Part shown: piece by piece, positions 1-5,152 of the stretch
Numbering within the stretch: the first letter of the stretch is position 1
How the letters are laid out: the number at the start of each line of letters is the position of its first letter
Source: Gammaproteobacteria bacterium
GTDB taxonomy: Bacteria > Pseudomonadota > Gammaproteobacteria > SURF-13
Direction: 5' to 3'
Assembly (NCBI GenBank): GCA_023487615.1
Contig: JAMDBH010000012.1
Location: 1 to 5,152 of the forward strand
Length of the DNA stretch: 5,152 nt
Notes under the pieces: model-generated
What the model was told of the DNA's origin: nothing
The model's input: only the letters and a program-made list of their open reading frames with translations
Databases searched by the model: none
Made by a program: the position numbers and the translations under genes

Positions 1-444
1 CTCGTAGGCAAACTCCGGCGAGCCATCGAGCGGATTATTGAGCGCCAACTGAAACTGCGCGTCGGCCTTATCCAACTGGTTCTGCTTGCAGAGGAAGGTG
101 CCGTAGTTAAGATGCGCCGCCGAATCCTGCGGATCGAGACTGACCGCCCTTTCGGCGTGTTGCAGCGCAAGATCGGCCTGCCCGAGCTGGTCATAGATTA
201 TGGCGATGGCGGAGTGCGCCTTGGCGAGTTTAGGGTCGAGCTCGATCGCGCGCTGTAATTTGCTGAGTGCCAGATCGCGCTGACCTTGCTGGAGGTAACC
301 GATGCCGAGTTTGAGATTTGTTTCGGCGAGGGTATCGGGGCCTTCGTTTACATCGGGCTTGATGTCGGACGAGGTCAGTGTGCCACATGCGCTTAAGACT
401 ATTATTGCCGCCAAGCCCAGTCCCTTGAGCGCCGCCTTCATCAT
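1..444 (-). CDS. pilF: Type IV pilus biogenesis/stability lipoprotein PilF (PilW), TPR protein, 3' end cut by window
   Basis: The first 148 residues are visible and the frame is open to the window edge. PilF is an outer-membrane lipoprotein that helps the PilQ secretin assemble and localise for type IV pili. Residues 1-20 form a lipoprotein signal peptide: Lys3 and Lys7, a hydrophobic stretch, then lipobox LSAC with the lipidated Cys20. After a linker come TPR units at about 39-72, 73-106 and 107-140, each showing the helix-pair pattern (GYLQQGQRDLALSKLQRAIELDP in the first, here shortened in meaning to Gly-Tyr through Asp-Pro at 49-71). The segment NYGTFLCKQ (113-121) matches the NNYGGFL region of Pseudomonas PilF. 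The start is ATG at 444-442, overlapping the rlmN stop as TAATG, with GGAGGG nine bases upstream; a second ATG follows immediately but is less well spaced. The family is about 250 residues long, so some 100 lie outside. Cotranscription with rlmN is inferred from the overlap. Confidence 0.9.
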   Translation of the reverse strand, partial: MMKAALKGLGLAAIIVLSACGTLTSSDIKPDVNEGPDTLAETNLKLGIGYLQQGQRDLALSKLQRAIELDPKLAKAHSAIAIIYDQLGQADLALQHAERAVSLDPQDSAAHLNYGTFLCKQNQLDKADAQFQLALNNPLDGSPEFAYE

Positions 445-1556
445 TACCGTAAACCCTCCGTCAGCACGGGTATACCGCGCAGGCTGCGCTTGGTGCGATC
501 TTGCACGCGGCCGGCGAGCTGACCACAGGCGGCGTCAATATCATCGCCACGGGTCTTGCGGGTAAGGGTGATCAAATCGGCCTGCATGAGAATGTCACGA
601 AAGCGCGCTATCGCCTCGGGCCGCGAGCGCAGATAGCGGGTGTTGGGAAACGGATTAAAGGGAATCAGGTTGACCTTGGCGGGCATGTCCTTCAGCAACT
701 CCACCAATTGCCTCGCCAGCTCCGGACTGTCGTTGACGCCCTCCAGCATAACGTACTCAAAGGTGATGGTGCGGCGCGTCTCATCCTCTACATAGCGGCG
801 ACAGGCATCCAGTAAATCTTTGAGGGGATATTTTTTGTTGAGAGGCACCAGCTCGTCACGCAGCGCGTCGTTCGGCGCATGCAGCGAGACCGCGAGGCTC
901 ACCGGGCTCAACGCCTTGAGGCGATCCAAGGCCGGCACCACGCCTGCGGTGCTGAGCGTCACACGACGCTTGGATAACCCGTAACCGAGATCGTCCAGCA
1001 TGATGTTCATGGCGCGCACTACGTTGTCGAAATTCAGCAAAGGCTCGCCCATGCCCATCATGACGACGTTGGTGATAATTCGATCTCCCTTGGGGTCTCG
1101 CCCCAGCGCCTTGTTAGTGACCCAAACCTGGCCGATGATTTCCGCCACGGTGAGGTTGCGATTAAAGCCCTGCTTGCCCGTCGCGCAAAACGAGCAATCG
1201 AGCGCACAGCCGACCTGCGATGAGACGCACAACGTGCCGCGCCCCTCGTCGGGGATGAACACCGTCTCGATACAGTTGCCGTCAGCCAGACGCAGCAACC
1301 ACTTGCGCGTGCCGTCGTCGGAGAGCTGATCCAGCGCGATCTCCGGCGCACGAATCTCCGCGCACTGCTTCAGGCGTTCGCGCAACGCCTTGCTGATGTT
1401 GGTCATCGCGTCGAAATCGTCCACGCCGTAGTGGTGCATCCACTGCAACACCTGCGCGGCGCGAAACGGCTGCTCGCCCAGCGCCGTGAAATAATCGGTA
1501 AGACCCTGGCGGTCAAGATCAAGCAGATTTTGGCGTGTTGCACTCACTTGGTTCAC
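444..1556 (-). CDS. rlmN: Dual-specificity radical SAM methyltransferase RlmN (23S rRNA A2503 / tRNA A37, C2 methylation)
   Basis: This 370-residue protein has the usual family length. RlmN is a cytoplasmic radical SAM enzyme that methylates C2 of adenosine 2503 in 23S rRNA and of adenosine 37 in some tRNAs. The radical SAM CxxxCxxC motif is Cys117, Cys121 and Cys124 and binds the [4Fe-4S] cluster. Cys110 (in [10 protein letters not shown]) and Cys344 (in [11 protein letters not shown]) align with E. coli Cys118 and the catalytic Cys355; Glu97 aligns with Glu105. GMGEP (168-172) is the SAM-contacting motif. An N-terminal accessory domain occupies about residues 8-75. The start is GTG at 1556-1554, sharing GTGA with the ndk stop. 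No convincing Shine-Dalgarno sequence precedes it, so initiation probably depends on coupling to ndk. A second GTG three codons downstream (codon 4) is an alternative start. The gene ends in TAA overlapping the pilF start by one base. All recognised catalytic residues are present. Confidence 0.97.
   Translation of the reverse strand: MNQVSATRQNLLDLDRQGLTDYFTALGEQPFRAAQVLQWMHHYGVDDFDAMTNISKALRERLKQCAEIRAPEIALDQLSDDGTRKWLLRLADGNCIETVFIPDEGRGTLCVSSQVGCALDCSFCATGKQGFNRNLTVAEIIGQVWVTNKALGRDPKGDRIITNVVMMGMGEPLLNFDNVVRAMNIMLDDLGYGLSKRRVTLSTAGVVPALDRLKALSPVSLAVSLHAPNDALRDELVPLNKKYPLKDLLDACRRYVEDETRRTITFEYVMLEGVNDSPELARQLVELLKDMPAKVNLIPFNPFPNTRYLRSRPEAIARFRDILMQADLITLTRKTRGDDIDAACGQLAGRVQDRTKRSLRGIPVLTEGLR
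454..459 (-). promoter_or_regulatory. Ribosome binding site of pilF
   Basis: Minus-strand GGAGGG lies within the last codons of rlmN, nine bases before the first ATG of pilF (444) and twelve before the second. The spacing favours the first ATG. It gives pilF its own strong initiation site besides the TAATG coupling with rlmN. Confidence 0.7.
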
Positions 1557-1984
1557 CGGGTGCGCGGACAGATCTCGTTGGGTTTGAAAAAGAATTCGAT
1601 CTCGGCCTGGGCGGTTTCAGGACTGTCGGAACCGTGCACCGCGTTTTCATCCACGGTCTTGGCGAAATCGGCGCGTATCGTGCCCGGCGCGGCCTTTTGC
1701 GGATCGGTCGCACCCATGATCTCACGATGGCGCGTGACGGCGTTCTCCCCTTCCAACACCTGCATCATCACCGGCCCGGTAATCATGAAATTGACCAGGT
1801 CCTTGAAGAACGGCCGCTCCTTGTGGACGGCGTAAAAACCCTCGGCCTGGGCGCGGGACAAATGCACCATCTTGGCCGCGATGATGCGCAAACCCGCCTG
1901 CTCAAAACGGCTGTATATCGCCCCGATCACATTCTTGGCCACGGCGTCGGGTTTAATTATCGAAAAGGTGCGCTCGAGCGCCAT
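1553..1984 (-). CDS. ndk: Nucleoside diphosphate kinase
   Basis: This 143-residue protein is full length. Ndk transfers the gamma phosphate of ATP to other nucleoside diphosphates through a phosphohistidine and balances NTP and dNTP pools in the cytoplasm. The active-site His117 lies in NAVHGSDS (114-121). Nucleotide-contact residues Lys11, Phe59, Arg87, Thr93, Arg104 and Asn114 fall at the E. coli positions. The N-terminus [14 protein letters not shown] and the C-terminal EICPR are typical of the family. The ATG at 1984 is preceded by GGGGAG with a seven-base spacer, so the start is secure. It is the first gene of an ndk-rlmN-pilF unit and overlaps rlmN by four bases (GTGA). It is separated from iscS by 173 bp that may hold its promoter. 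Confidence 0.98.
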   Translation of the reverse strand: MALERTFSIIKPDAVAKNVIGAIYSRFEQAGLRIIAAKMVHLSRAQAEGFYAVHKERPFFKDLVNFMITGPVMMQVLEGENAVTRHREIMGATDPQKAAPGTIRADFAKTVDENAVHGSDSPETAQAEIEFFFKPNEICPRTR

Positions 1985-1991
1985 TAACCTA

Positions 1992-1997
1992 CTCCCC
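1992..1997 (-). promoter_or_regulatory. Ribosome binding site of ndk
   Basis: Minus-strand GGGGAG lies seven bases before the ATG of ndk. It is the strong initiation signal at the head of the overlapping ndk-rlmN-pilF unit, whose second gene lacks an obvious site of its own. Confidence 0.75.
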
Positions 1998-2055
1998 TTG
2001 GGTTGAAATTAAAAGTCATGATAAGTAAGTGATTTTATCCATTGAAAATCAAGAC

Positions 2056-2085
2056 ATTTTACTCTAACCGAGAAGGTTTAGGCAA
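2056..2085 (-). promoter_or_regulatory. Candidate sigma-70 promoter for ndk-rlmN-pilF
   Basis: On the minus strand TTGCCT (2085-2080) and TAAAAT (2061-2056) are separated by 18 bases, about 70 bases upstream of the ndk ATG. Both hexamers are partial matches to TTGACA and TATAAT, and the region is AT-rich so chance matches are likely. A second weak pairing, TTCAAT and TATCAT with 17 bases between, lies closer to ndk. Confidence 0.3.
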
Positions 2086-2157
2086 TGCTAGACAGAATGC
2101 TCCGCAAGCTATCTTAGCTATATCGGTCAGAGGGAGAGGGAACAGGATGTGGGGATC

Positions 2158-3342
2158 TTACGCCGCGGCCCAAGGCTTGAAGCGGATGATGAGTCCTTGA
2201 AGAGAGGCGATGAAATAGTCAATGTCGTTGCGGGTATTGCCCATCCCCAGACTGATGCGTAGTACGTTCTGTTGCAAGCGGCGCTCCACACCCATCGCTA
2301 CCAAGACGTGGCTGGGCTGGAAACTGCCGCTGGTGCAGGCGGAACCGCTGGAGACGCAAATACCTTTATGATCGAGATTTTCGATCAAGGTCTCGCCGGA
2401 AAATTCCGGAATGCTGCACAGCACGGTATTAGGCAGGCGCTCTGCCTGCTCGGCAAAGATCACCAGGCTGGGAATTTCGTGTAGGCGCTGCTCTAAGTAA
2501 TCGCGCAAGCCCAGCAAATATACGGCGCGCTGTTCCAACTCTTTGGTGGCCAACTCCGCCGCGGCGCCAAAACCGGCAATCGCTGCGACATTTTCGCTGC
2601 CACCGCGCAGCGTCTTGCCACCGCCGTGTATCAGGGGCTGTAATTCCACGCCGTCGCTTACGACTAATGCGCCAACACCCTTGGGACCATAAAGCTTGTG
2701 GGCGGAGAGGCTCATGAGCTGTACGCCCAGCGCGGCAAAGTCCACCTTGATCTTGCCGGCGGCCTGGGTGGCGTCGGTATGGAAAACAATTCCGACGTAC
2801 AGCGACGTACTAGTGTCGCGGGAGGCAGGATGCCGGGAGCGACCGGCCTTGTGGGTAGCCTTACTCAACGAGGCGATGTCCTGCAGGACGCCGGTTTCGT
2901 TATTGGCCAGCATGATGGAAACGAGCCGGGTATCGGGGTGAAGATGCTCTTGTAAGGCGGCGGAGGTAACTCGCCCCAGTATATCAACGGGGAGCGTGTC
3001 CAGATCCCAACCCTGTTCAGTCAGGGCTTGCGCGGGGCTGCGCACCGAGGCATGCTCGACGGCGCTGATTAGAAGGCGCCCCTTTTTGTATTGCGCTGCA
3101 ACGCCCTTAATAGCGAGATTGTTGGCCTCGGTGCCGCTGCCGGTGAAGATGATTTGCTGTGGCTGGGCGTTAACGAGTTCCGCTACGCGCTCACGCGCCT
3201 GTTCTACAGCCGCACGGGCGGCGCGTCCGAGACTGTGGGCGCTGGAGGCGTTGCCGTACTGATCGCGGAGATAGGGTAACATCGCATCCAGCACCCCCTC
3301 GGCTAGCGGGGTGGTGGCGTTGTGATCGAGGTAAATGGGCAT
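2158..3342 (-). CDS. iscS: Cysteine desulfurase (NifS/IscS group I) carrying an in-frame repeat insertion
   Basis: This 394-residue PLP enzyme converts cysteine to alanine and passes the sulfur, as a persulfide, to Fe-S assembly or tRNA thiolation. The N-terminus YLDHNATTPL is typical. Key residues: His97 (VEHAS) stacking on PLP, Asp190 and Gln193 (HTDATQ) binding the cofactor, Lys216 (SAHK) forming the Schiff base, and Cys336 (SSGSACTSGS) accepting sulfur. They align with E. coli IscS His104, Asp180, Gln183, Lys206 and Cys328 only after a 17-residue insertion (168-184, RSRHPASRDTSTSLYVG) is removed. That insertion is translated from the palindromic repeat at 2794-2844. Without it the protein is 377 residues, shorter than E. 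coli IscS (404) and lacking its C-terminal tail, so it may be closer to the NifS subtype; the symbol is therefore tentative. The start shares one base with the iscR stop (TGATG), and no clear ribosome binding site precedes it, implying coupling. No iscU follows. It could serve a SUF system elsewhere. Confidence 0.93.
   Translation of the reverse strand: MPIYLDHNATTPLAEGVLDAMLPYLRDQYGNASSAHSLGRAARAAVEQARERVAELVNAQPQQIIFTGSGTEANNLAIKGVAAQYKKGRLLISAVEHASVRSPAQALTEQGWDLDTLPVDILGRVTSAALQEHLHPDTRLVSIMLANNETGVLQDIASLSKATHKAGRSRHPASRDTSTSLYVGIVFHTDATQAAGKIKVDFAALGVQLMSLSAHKLYGPKGVGALVVSDGVELQPLIHGGGKTLRGGSENVAAIAGFGAAAELATKELEQRAVYLLGLRDYLEQRLHEIPSLVIFAEQAERLPNTVLCSIPEFSGETLIENLDHKGICVSSGSACTSGSFQPSHVLVAMGVERRLQQNVLRISLGMGNTRNDIDYFIASLQGLIIRFKPWAAA
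2794..2844 (-). repeat. Palindromic 51-bp repeat inserted in frame in iscS
   Basis: This copy differs from the tandem units between cysE and iscR at about six of 51 positions. Its 29-bp core (2816-2844) differs at only one, an A in the predicted loop where the array has T. The remaining changes are mostly in the arm, whose hairpin ends GTAC and GTAC are kept and whose inner pair becomes a possible G-U. Read with iscS, it supplies 17 codons in the frame corresponding to [17 protein letters not shown] of the array unit. No flanking arm is seen on the other side of the core. GG bases at both edges make the exact insertion point ambiguous by a few bases. Confidence 0.9.
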
Positions 3343-3842
3343 CAGCCGGGGGTGACGGCCTCTTTTCCCCGCGCAGGTTTAGCCTGTTCACGCGGAAAAA
3401 AATGCAGGAGTTCTTCCTGGCGCGCGGAAACCTCTTGGACACCACGGCGCTCGATCAACTGGGCCAGGCTGATGTCATTCAAAAACTCATGAATCTGATT
3501 GCTGAGGTCAAACCATAAATCATGGGTAAGGCAGCGTTCTTCAGCCTGGCAATTCATCTTGCCGCCACAGCGGGTGGCGTCCACCTTTTCGTCCACCGCG
3601 CTGATCACGTCGGCGACCGAGATCGCGGCCGTGGGATGGCCTAATCTGTAGCCGCCGCCCGGGCCGCGCGCGCTTTCCACCAGGCCCTGCTTGCGCAGCT
3701 TGGCGAAGAGCTGTTCGAGATAGGAGAGCGAGATGTCTTGCCGGCGGGCGATGTCGGCGAGCGTGACCGGCTTCTTCTGCTGGTGTATGGCCAGGTCCAG
3801 CATCGCGGTGACCGCATAGCGGCCTTTGGTGGTTAAGCGCAT
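3342..3842 (-). CDS. iscR: Rrf2-family [2Fe-2S] transcriptional regulator IscR
   Basis: This 166-residue regulator senses Fe-S status through a [2Fe-2S] cluster and represses or activates Fe-S biogenesis genes; in E. coli it represses its own isc operon when loaded. Residues 1-65 form the winged helix-turn-helix ([18 protein letters not shown], recognition region [18 protein letters not shown], wing RGPGGGYRL). The cluster ligands Cys92, Cys98, Cys104 and His107 are at the same numbers as in E. coli, in RCGGKMNC and RCLTHDLW. I chose the ATG at 3842 because AAGGAG lies eight bases upstream and the protein begins exactly like IscR; a TTG nine codons earlier would add a non-family extension. 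The stop overlaps the iscS start (TGATG). It is 199 bp from cysE, but 154 bp of that is the tandem repeat array, leaving only about 48 bp of unique sequence. The usual downstream scaffold and chaperone targets are absent locally. Confidence 0.96.
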   Translation of the reverse strand: MRLTTKGRYAVTAMLDLAIHQQKKPVTLADIARRQDISLSYLEQLFAKLRKQGLVESARGPGGGYRLGHPTAAISVADVISAVDEKVDATRCGGKMNCQAEERCLTHDLWFDLSNQIHEFLNDISLAQLIERRGVQEVSARQEELLHFFPREQAKPARGKEAVTPG

Positions 3843-3850
3843 GGTGCTCT

Positions 3851-3856
3851 CTCCTT
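3851..3856 (-). promoter_or_regulatory. Ribosome binding site of iscR
   Basis: Minus-strand AAGGAG lies eight bases before the ATG at 3842. It fixes the start and argues against the TTG-initiated longer reading from 3869, which would include this site in the coding region. Confidence 0.8.
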
Positions 3857-3890
3857 CAATAATTAACAACCAGCCGAATGAATTGGCCCT

Positions 3891-4044
3891 AGTCGCTCCC
3901 GGCTTCCTGCCTCCCGCGACATTAGTACATCCATGTACGTCAGTCGCTCCCGGCTTCCTGCCTCCCGCGACATTAGTACATCCATGTACGTCAGTCGCTC
4001 CCGGCTTCCTGCCTCCCGCGACATTAGTACATCCATGTACGTCA
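3891..4044 (+). repeat. Three identical tandem 51-bp palindromic repeat units between cysE and iscR
   Basis: Units at 3892-3942, 3943-3993 and 3994-4044 are identical, with one further matching A at 3891. Each has a 29-bp core bounded by GTCGC and GCGAC, then ATTA, then the hairpin GTACATCCATGTAC, then GTCA. The core can fold as a 5-bp outer stem, a symmetric TCCC/TCCC internal loop, a 3-bp GGC/GCC stem and a 5-base loop. The array takes up most of the cysE-iscR gap and its last three bases form the cysE stop codon. There are no unique spacers, so it is not a CRISPR array, and no T-run follows the hairpins, so they are not classical terminators. Three exact copies suggest recent expansion. 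In the transcript the hairpins might affect stability or readthrough from cysE to iscR; that is inference. Confidence 0.95.
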
Positions 4045-4824
4045 CAATTCTATGGGGGTGGTCAGGGGCTTGTCCTTATCCGTTTGCATGTCAGATATTT
4101 CCACGTCCGGCAGCTTGACCTCCTCGATCTGCGCGCCTAACTGGCGCAGCGCCCGGTTCATCGCCTCGATCTGCTTATCCATCACGTGCACATGATCGAG
4201 CAGCGTATCTATGGCATTGGCCACCGGATCGGGCATGTCCTGGGTGCCGCCGTAGGCCTCGAAACCGATTTTCTTGGCGAAATCCTTGCGCCGCAGGGCC
4301 TCTTCGGCGGTGGAGCGCTTGACGACATGCCCCGGGATACCCACCACCGTCGCGCCGGAGGGGACATCTTTGACCACCACCGCATTGGAGCCAATGCGCG
4401 CGCCCTCCCCCACCGTGATCGGACCCAATACCTTGGCGCCCGCGCCGACGACGACATTGTTGCCCAGGGTGGGATGCCGTTTCCCCCTGCGCCAGGTGGT
4501 GCCGCCCAGGGTCACGCCGTGATAAAGCGTGCAGTCATCACCGATCTCGGCGGTCTCGCCGATCACCACGCCCATACCGTGATCTATAAAGAAGCGCCGG
4601 CCGATGGTCGCGCCGGGATGAATCTCCACACCGGTGAACCAGCGTGCCACGGTGGACAGCCAGCGCGCCAGCCACTTCCAGTTCGCGCGCCACAAACGGT
4701 GGGTCAGCCTGTGCCACAATACCGCATGCAGTCCCGGGTAAGTGGTCAACACCTCCCAGGTAGTGCGCGCCGCCGGGTCGCGTTCAAAGGTGCAGCGGAT
4801 GTCTTCACGTAAGCGTTCAAACAT
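4042..4824 (-). CDS. cysE: Serine O-acetyltransferase (short EpsC-type CysE)
   Basis: This 260-residue cytoplasmic enzyme acetylates serine with acetyl-CoA to O-acetylserine, the first step of cysteine synthesis. Residues 1-65 form a short helical N-terminal domain starting MFERLREDI, as in the short EpsC-like form rather than the longer E. coli protein. Left-handed beta-helix hexapeptide repeats run from about 66 to 168 ([44 protein letters not shown]). Asp81 and His82 (IDHGMG) match the E. coli Asp157-His158 pair, whose His is the general base; YHGVTLGG (101-108) and RHP (116-118) are also conserved. A likely coiled-coil helix at 207-236 and a polar tail follow. The ATG at 4824 fits the family N-terminus. 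Its TGA stop (4044-4042) lies within the last repeat unit. It is 40 bp downstream of trmJ. With iscR-iscS next, it links cysteine supply to sulfur mobilisation. Confidence 0.95.
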   Translation of the reverse strand: MFERLREDIRCTFERDPAARTTWEVLTTYPGLHAVLWHRLTHRLWRANWKWLARWLSTVARWFTGVEIHPGATIGRRFFIDHGMGVVIGETAEIGDDCTLYHGVTLGGTTWRRGKRHPTLGNNVVVGAGAKVLGPITVGEGARIGSNAVVVKDVPSGATVVGIPGHVVKRSTAEEALRRKDFAKKIGFEAYGGTQDMPDPVANAIDTLLDHVHVMDKQIEAMNRALRQLGAQIEEVKLPDVEISDMQTDKDKPLTTPIEL

Positions 4825-4829
4825 ACGTT

Positions 4830-4855
4830 ATTATATATCCTAGTAATTTTGTCAA
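4830..4855 (-). promoter_or_regulatory. Candidate cysE promoter, very close to the start codon
   Basis: On the minus strand a perfect TTGACA (4855-4850) and a perfect TATAAT (4835-4830) lie between trmJ and cysE. The spacer is 14 bases, shorter than the usual 16-18, which lowers confidence despite the perfect hexamers. The -10 element ends five bases before the cysE ATG, so transcription would begin at or near the start codon and give a leaderless message. The only Shine-Dalgarno candidate, AGGA at 4841-4838, is 13 bases from the ATG and would be left out of such a message. Confidence 0.45.
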
Positions 4856-4864
4856 CAATAGCTA

Positions 4865-5152
4865 TTATTGGCTGAGCTTGTTCTGGCTCTGGGCGGCCGT
4901 CAGTATTCCGCGCAGGATGTTGATCTCGATCTTGTCCAGCCGGGCGCGGTTAAACAAACGGCGCAGGCGGCGCATGAGTTGACGCGGGTTGGCGGGATCG
5001 AGAAAGCCGATGTCTGTCAGCGCCTGTTCAAGGTGGGTATAGAGTTGCTCCATCTCCGCCGCCGTGGCCGATCCCGCATCGTCACCGGGGACTTCTGACG
5101 TACAGGGATGTACTAATGTCGGTCGCTCCCGGCGTCCTGCCTCCCGCGACAT
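4865..5152 (-). CDS. trmJ: tRNA (cytidine/uridine-2'-O-)-methyltransferase TrmJ, C-terminal part only
   Basis: The last 95 codons are visible; the frame is open to the window edge and the true start lies outside. TrmJ is a SPOUT enzyme that methylates the 2'-OH of nucleotide 32 in certain tRNAs. The SPOUT domain is off-window. What is seen is the C-terminal helical region: MEQLYTHLEQALTDIGFL, then NPRQLMRRLRRLFNRA, then EINILRGIL, matching E. coli TrmJ FYGHLEQTLLATGFI, NKLRRLFTRA and ELNILRGIL. The first 19 visible residues (MSREAGRRER then PTLVHPCTS) are not family sequence but translation of the palindromic repeat at 5097-5152, placed in the linker between the two domains. The ATG at 5152-5150 is therefore an internal codon of the repeat, not a start. 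The position just upstream of cysE-iscR is the usual gammaproteobacterial one. Family identity rests on the C-terminal region only. Confidence 0.85.
   Translation of the reverse strand: MSREAGRRERPTLVHPCTSEVPGDDAGSATAAEMEQLYTHLEQALTDIGFLDPANPRQLMRRLRRLFNRARLDKIEINILRGILTAAQSQNKLSQ
5097..5152 (+). repeat. Palindromic repeat copy in trmJ with an extra left arm, cut by window edge
   Basis: A 24-bp left arm (5097-5120) is the reverse complement of the arm that follows the core in the tandem units, with one loop difference (CCC for CCA in the centre). One G follows, then a 29-bp core (5122-5150) that differs from the array core only at the loop position (G for T), then AT, as expected for the start of a right arm. 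This suggests a fuller element with arms on both sides. If the right arm is complete, the element would be about 75 bp, again a multiple of three. The copy lies in frame in the linker of TrmJ. Confidence 0.85.

Larger units (their letters stand above)
1985..2157. other. Gene-free gap between iscS and ndk
   Basis: This AT-richer stretch of 173 bp carries no credible ORF on either strand and no copy of the palindromic repeat. It holds the ndk ribosome binding site, a weak promoter candidate, and two short inverted repeats: GATTTT (2031-2036) with AAAATC (2045-2050), and AGCTA (2107-2111) with TAGCT (2115-2119). Neither is followed by a T-run, so no intrinsic terminator for iscS can be claimed. 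This is the place where iscU, iscA, hscB, hscA and fdx sit in many gammaproteobacteria; no remnant of them is recognisable. Confidence 0.7.

Noticed and set aside
302..1351. Plus- and minus-strand ORFs overlapping pilF and rlmN (302-565, 501-815, 1000-1329, 1058-1351)
   Set aside because: They lie in other frames of well-supported genes, look like composition-driven shadows and resemble no family.
2107..2119. AGCTA/TAGCT inverted repeat as a terminator after iscS
   Set aside because: The stem is only 5 bp, A/T-containing, and no T-run follows on the minus strand.
3342..3869. Longer IscR starting at a TTG (3869)
   Set aside because: It adds nine residues foreign to the family and places the good AAGGAG site inside the coding region; the ATG at 3842 fits better.
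3885..3900. GACTA at the edge of the array as an IscR type 1 half-site
   Set aside because: Only a few bases match, the dyad partner is missing and most of it belongs to the repeat itself.
3891..4044. Regularly repeated array that might be a CRISPR
   Set aside because: The units are directly adjacent and identical over the full 51-bp period, with no unique spacers, and there are only three of them; no cas gene is present.
3863..4045. 60-codon minus-strand ORF of three 17-residue repeats whose GTG start overlaps the cysE stop
   Set aside because: It is the open reverse frame of the repeat array, has no ribosome binding site and resembles no protein family. Openness is a property of the repeat. 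Coupled translation after cysE is conceivable but unsupported.
4857..4866. Perfect 10-bp palindrome AATAGCTATT at the trmJ stop
   Set aside because: It is AT-rich with no loop and no T-run, overlaps coding sequence, and is short enough to occur by chance; no operator can be named.
5150..5152. ATG at the window edge as the start of a small 95-residue gene
   Set aside because: The ATG is an internal codon of the repeat (its frame reads …LMSREAG), and the downstream residues are clearly the C-terminal region of TrmJ, so the gene continues beyond the window.

Overview
The window looks like the chromosome of a gammaproteobacterium. The gene order trmJ – cysE – iscR – iscS … ndk – rlmN – pilF is the conserved gammaproteobacterial neighbourhood, and each protein resembles its gammaproteobacterial family. 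Base composition is moderately GC-rich, and a sulfur-oxidising or similar environmental lineage is a guess. All seven genes are on the minus strand, so transcription runs from high to low coordinates. Both ends are cut: trmJ lacks its N-terminal part at the right edge, and pilF lacks its C-terminal part at the left edge.

Region by region, following transcription. At 5152-4865 is the C-terminal part of the tRNA methyltransferase TrmJ. At 4824-4042 is the serine acetyltransferase CysE, which makes O-acetylserine for cysteine synthesis. At 3842-3342 is the Fe-S sensing repressor IscR, and at 3342-2158 a NifS/IscS-type cysteine desulfurase overlapping it by one base. A 173-bp gap without genes follows (1985-2157). 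Then comes a tightly overlapping set: ndk (1984-1553), rlmN (1556-444) and pilF (444-1). The cysE-iscR-iscS part forms a logical unit of cysteine synthesis, Fe-S sensing and sulfur release from cysteine. The scaffold, carrier, chaperone and ferredoxin genes (iscU, iscA, hscB, hscA, fdx) that commonly lie between iscS and ndk are absent here.

The outstanding feature is a family of short palindromic repeats present at three sites within 2.4 kb. Three identical tandem 51-bp units fill most of the cysE-iscR gap. One diverged 51-bp copy sits in frame inside iscS and adds 17 residues just before the PLP-binding Asp. Another copy, cut by the window edge and carrying an extra arm, sits in frame inside trmJ. 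Each unit has a 29-bp core, able to form a stem-loop and varying between loci only at one predicted loop position, followed by an arm with a second hairpin. The unit length is a multiple of three and four of its six frames lack stops, so it can enter genes without breaking them. This recalls the protein-inserted palindromic elements of Rickettsia, but I cannot assign it to a named family from sequence alone.
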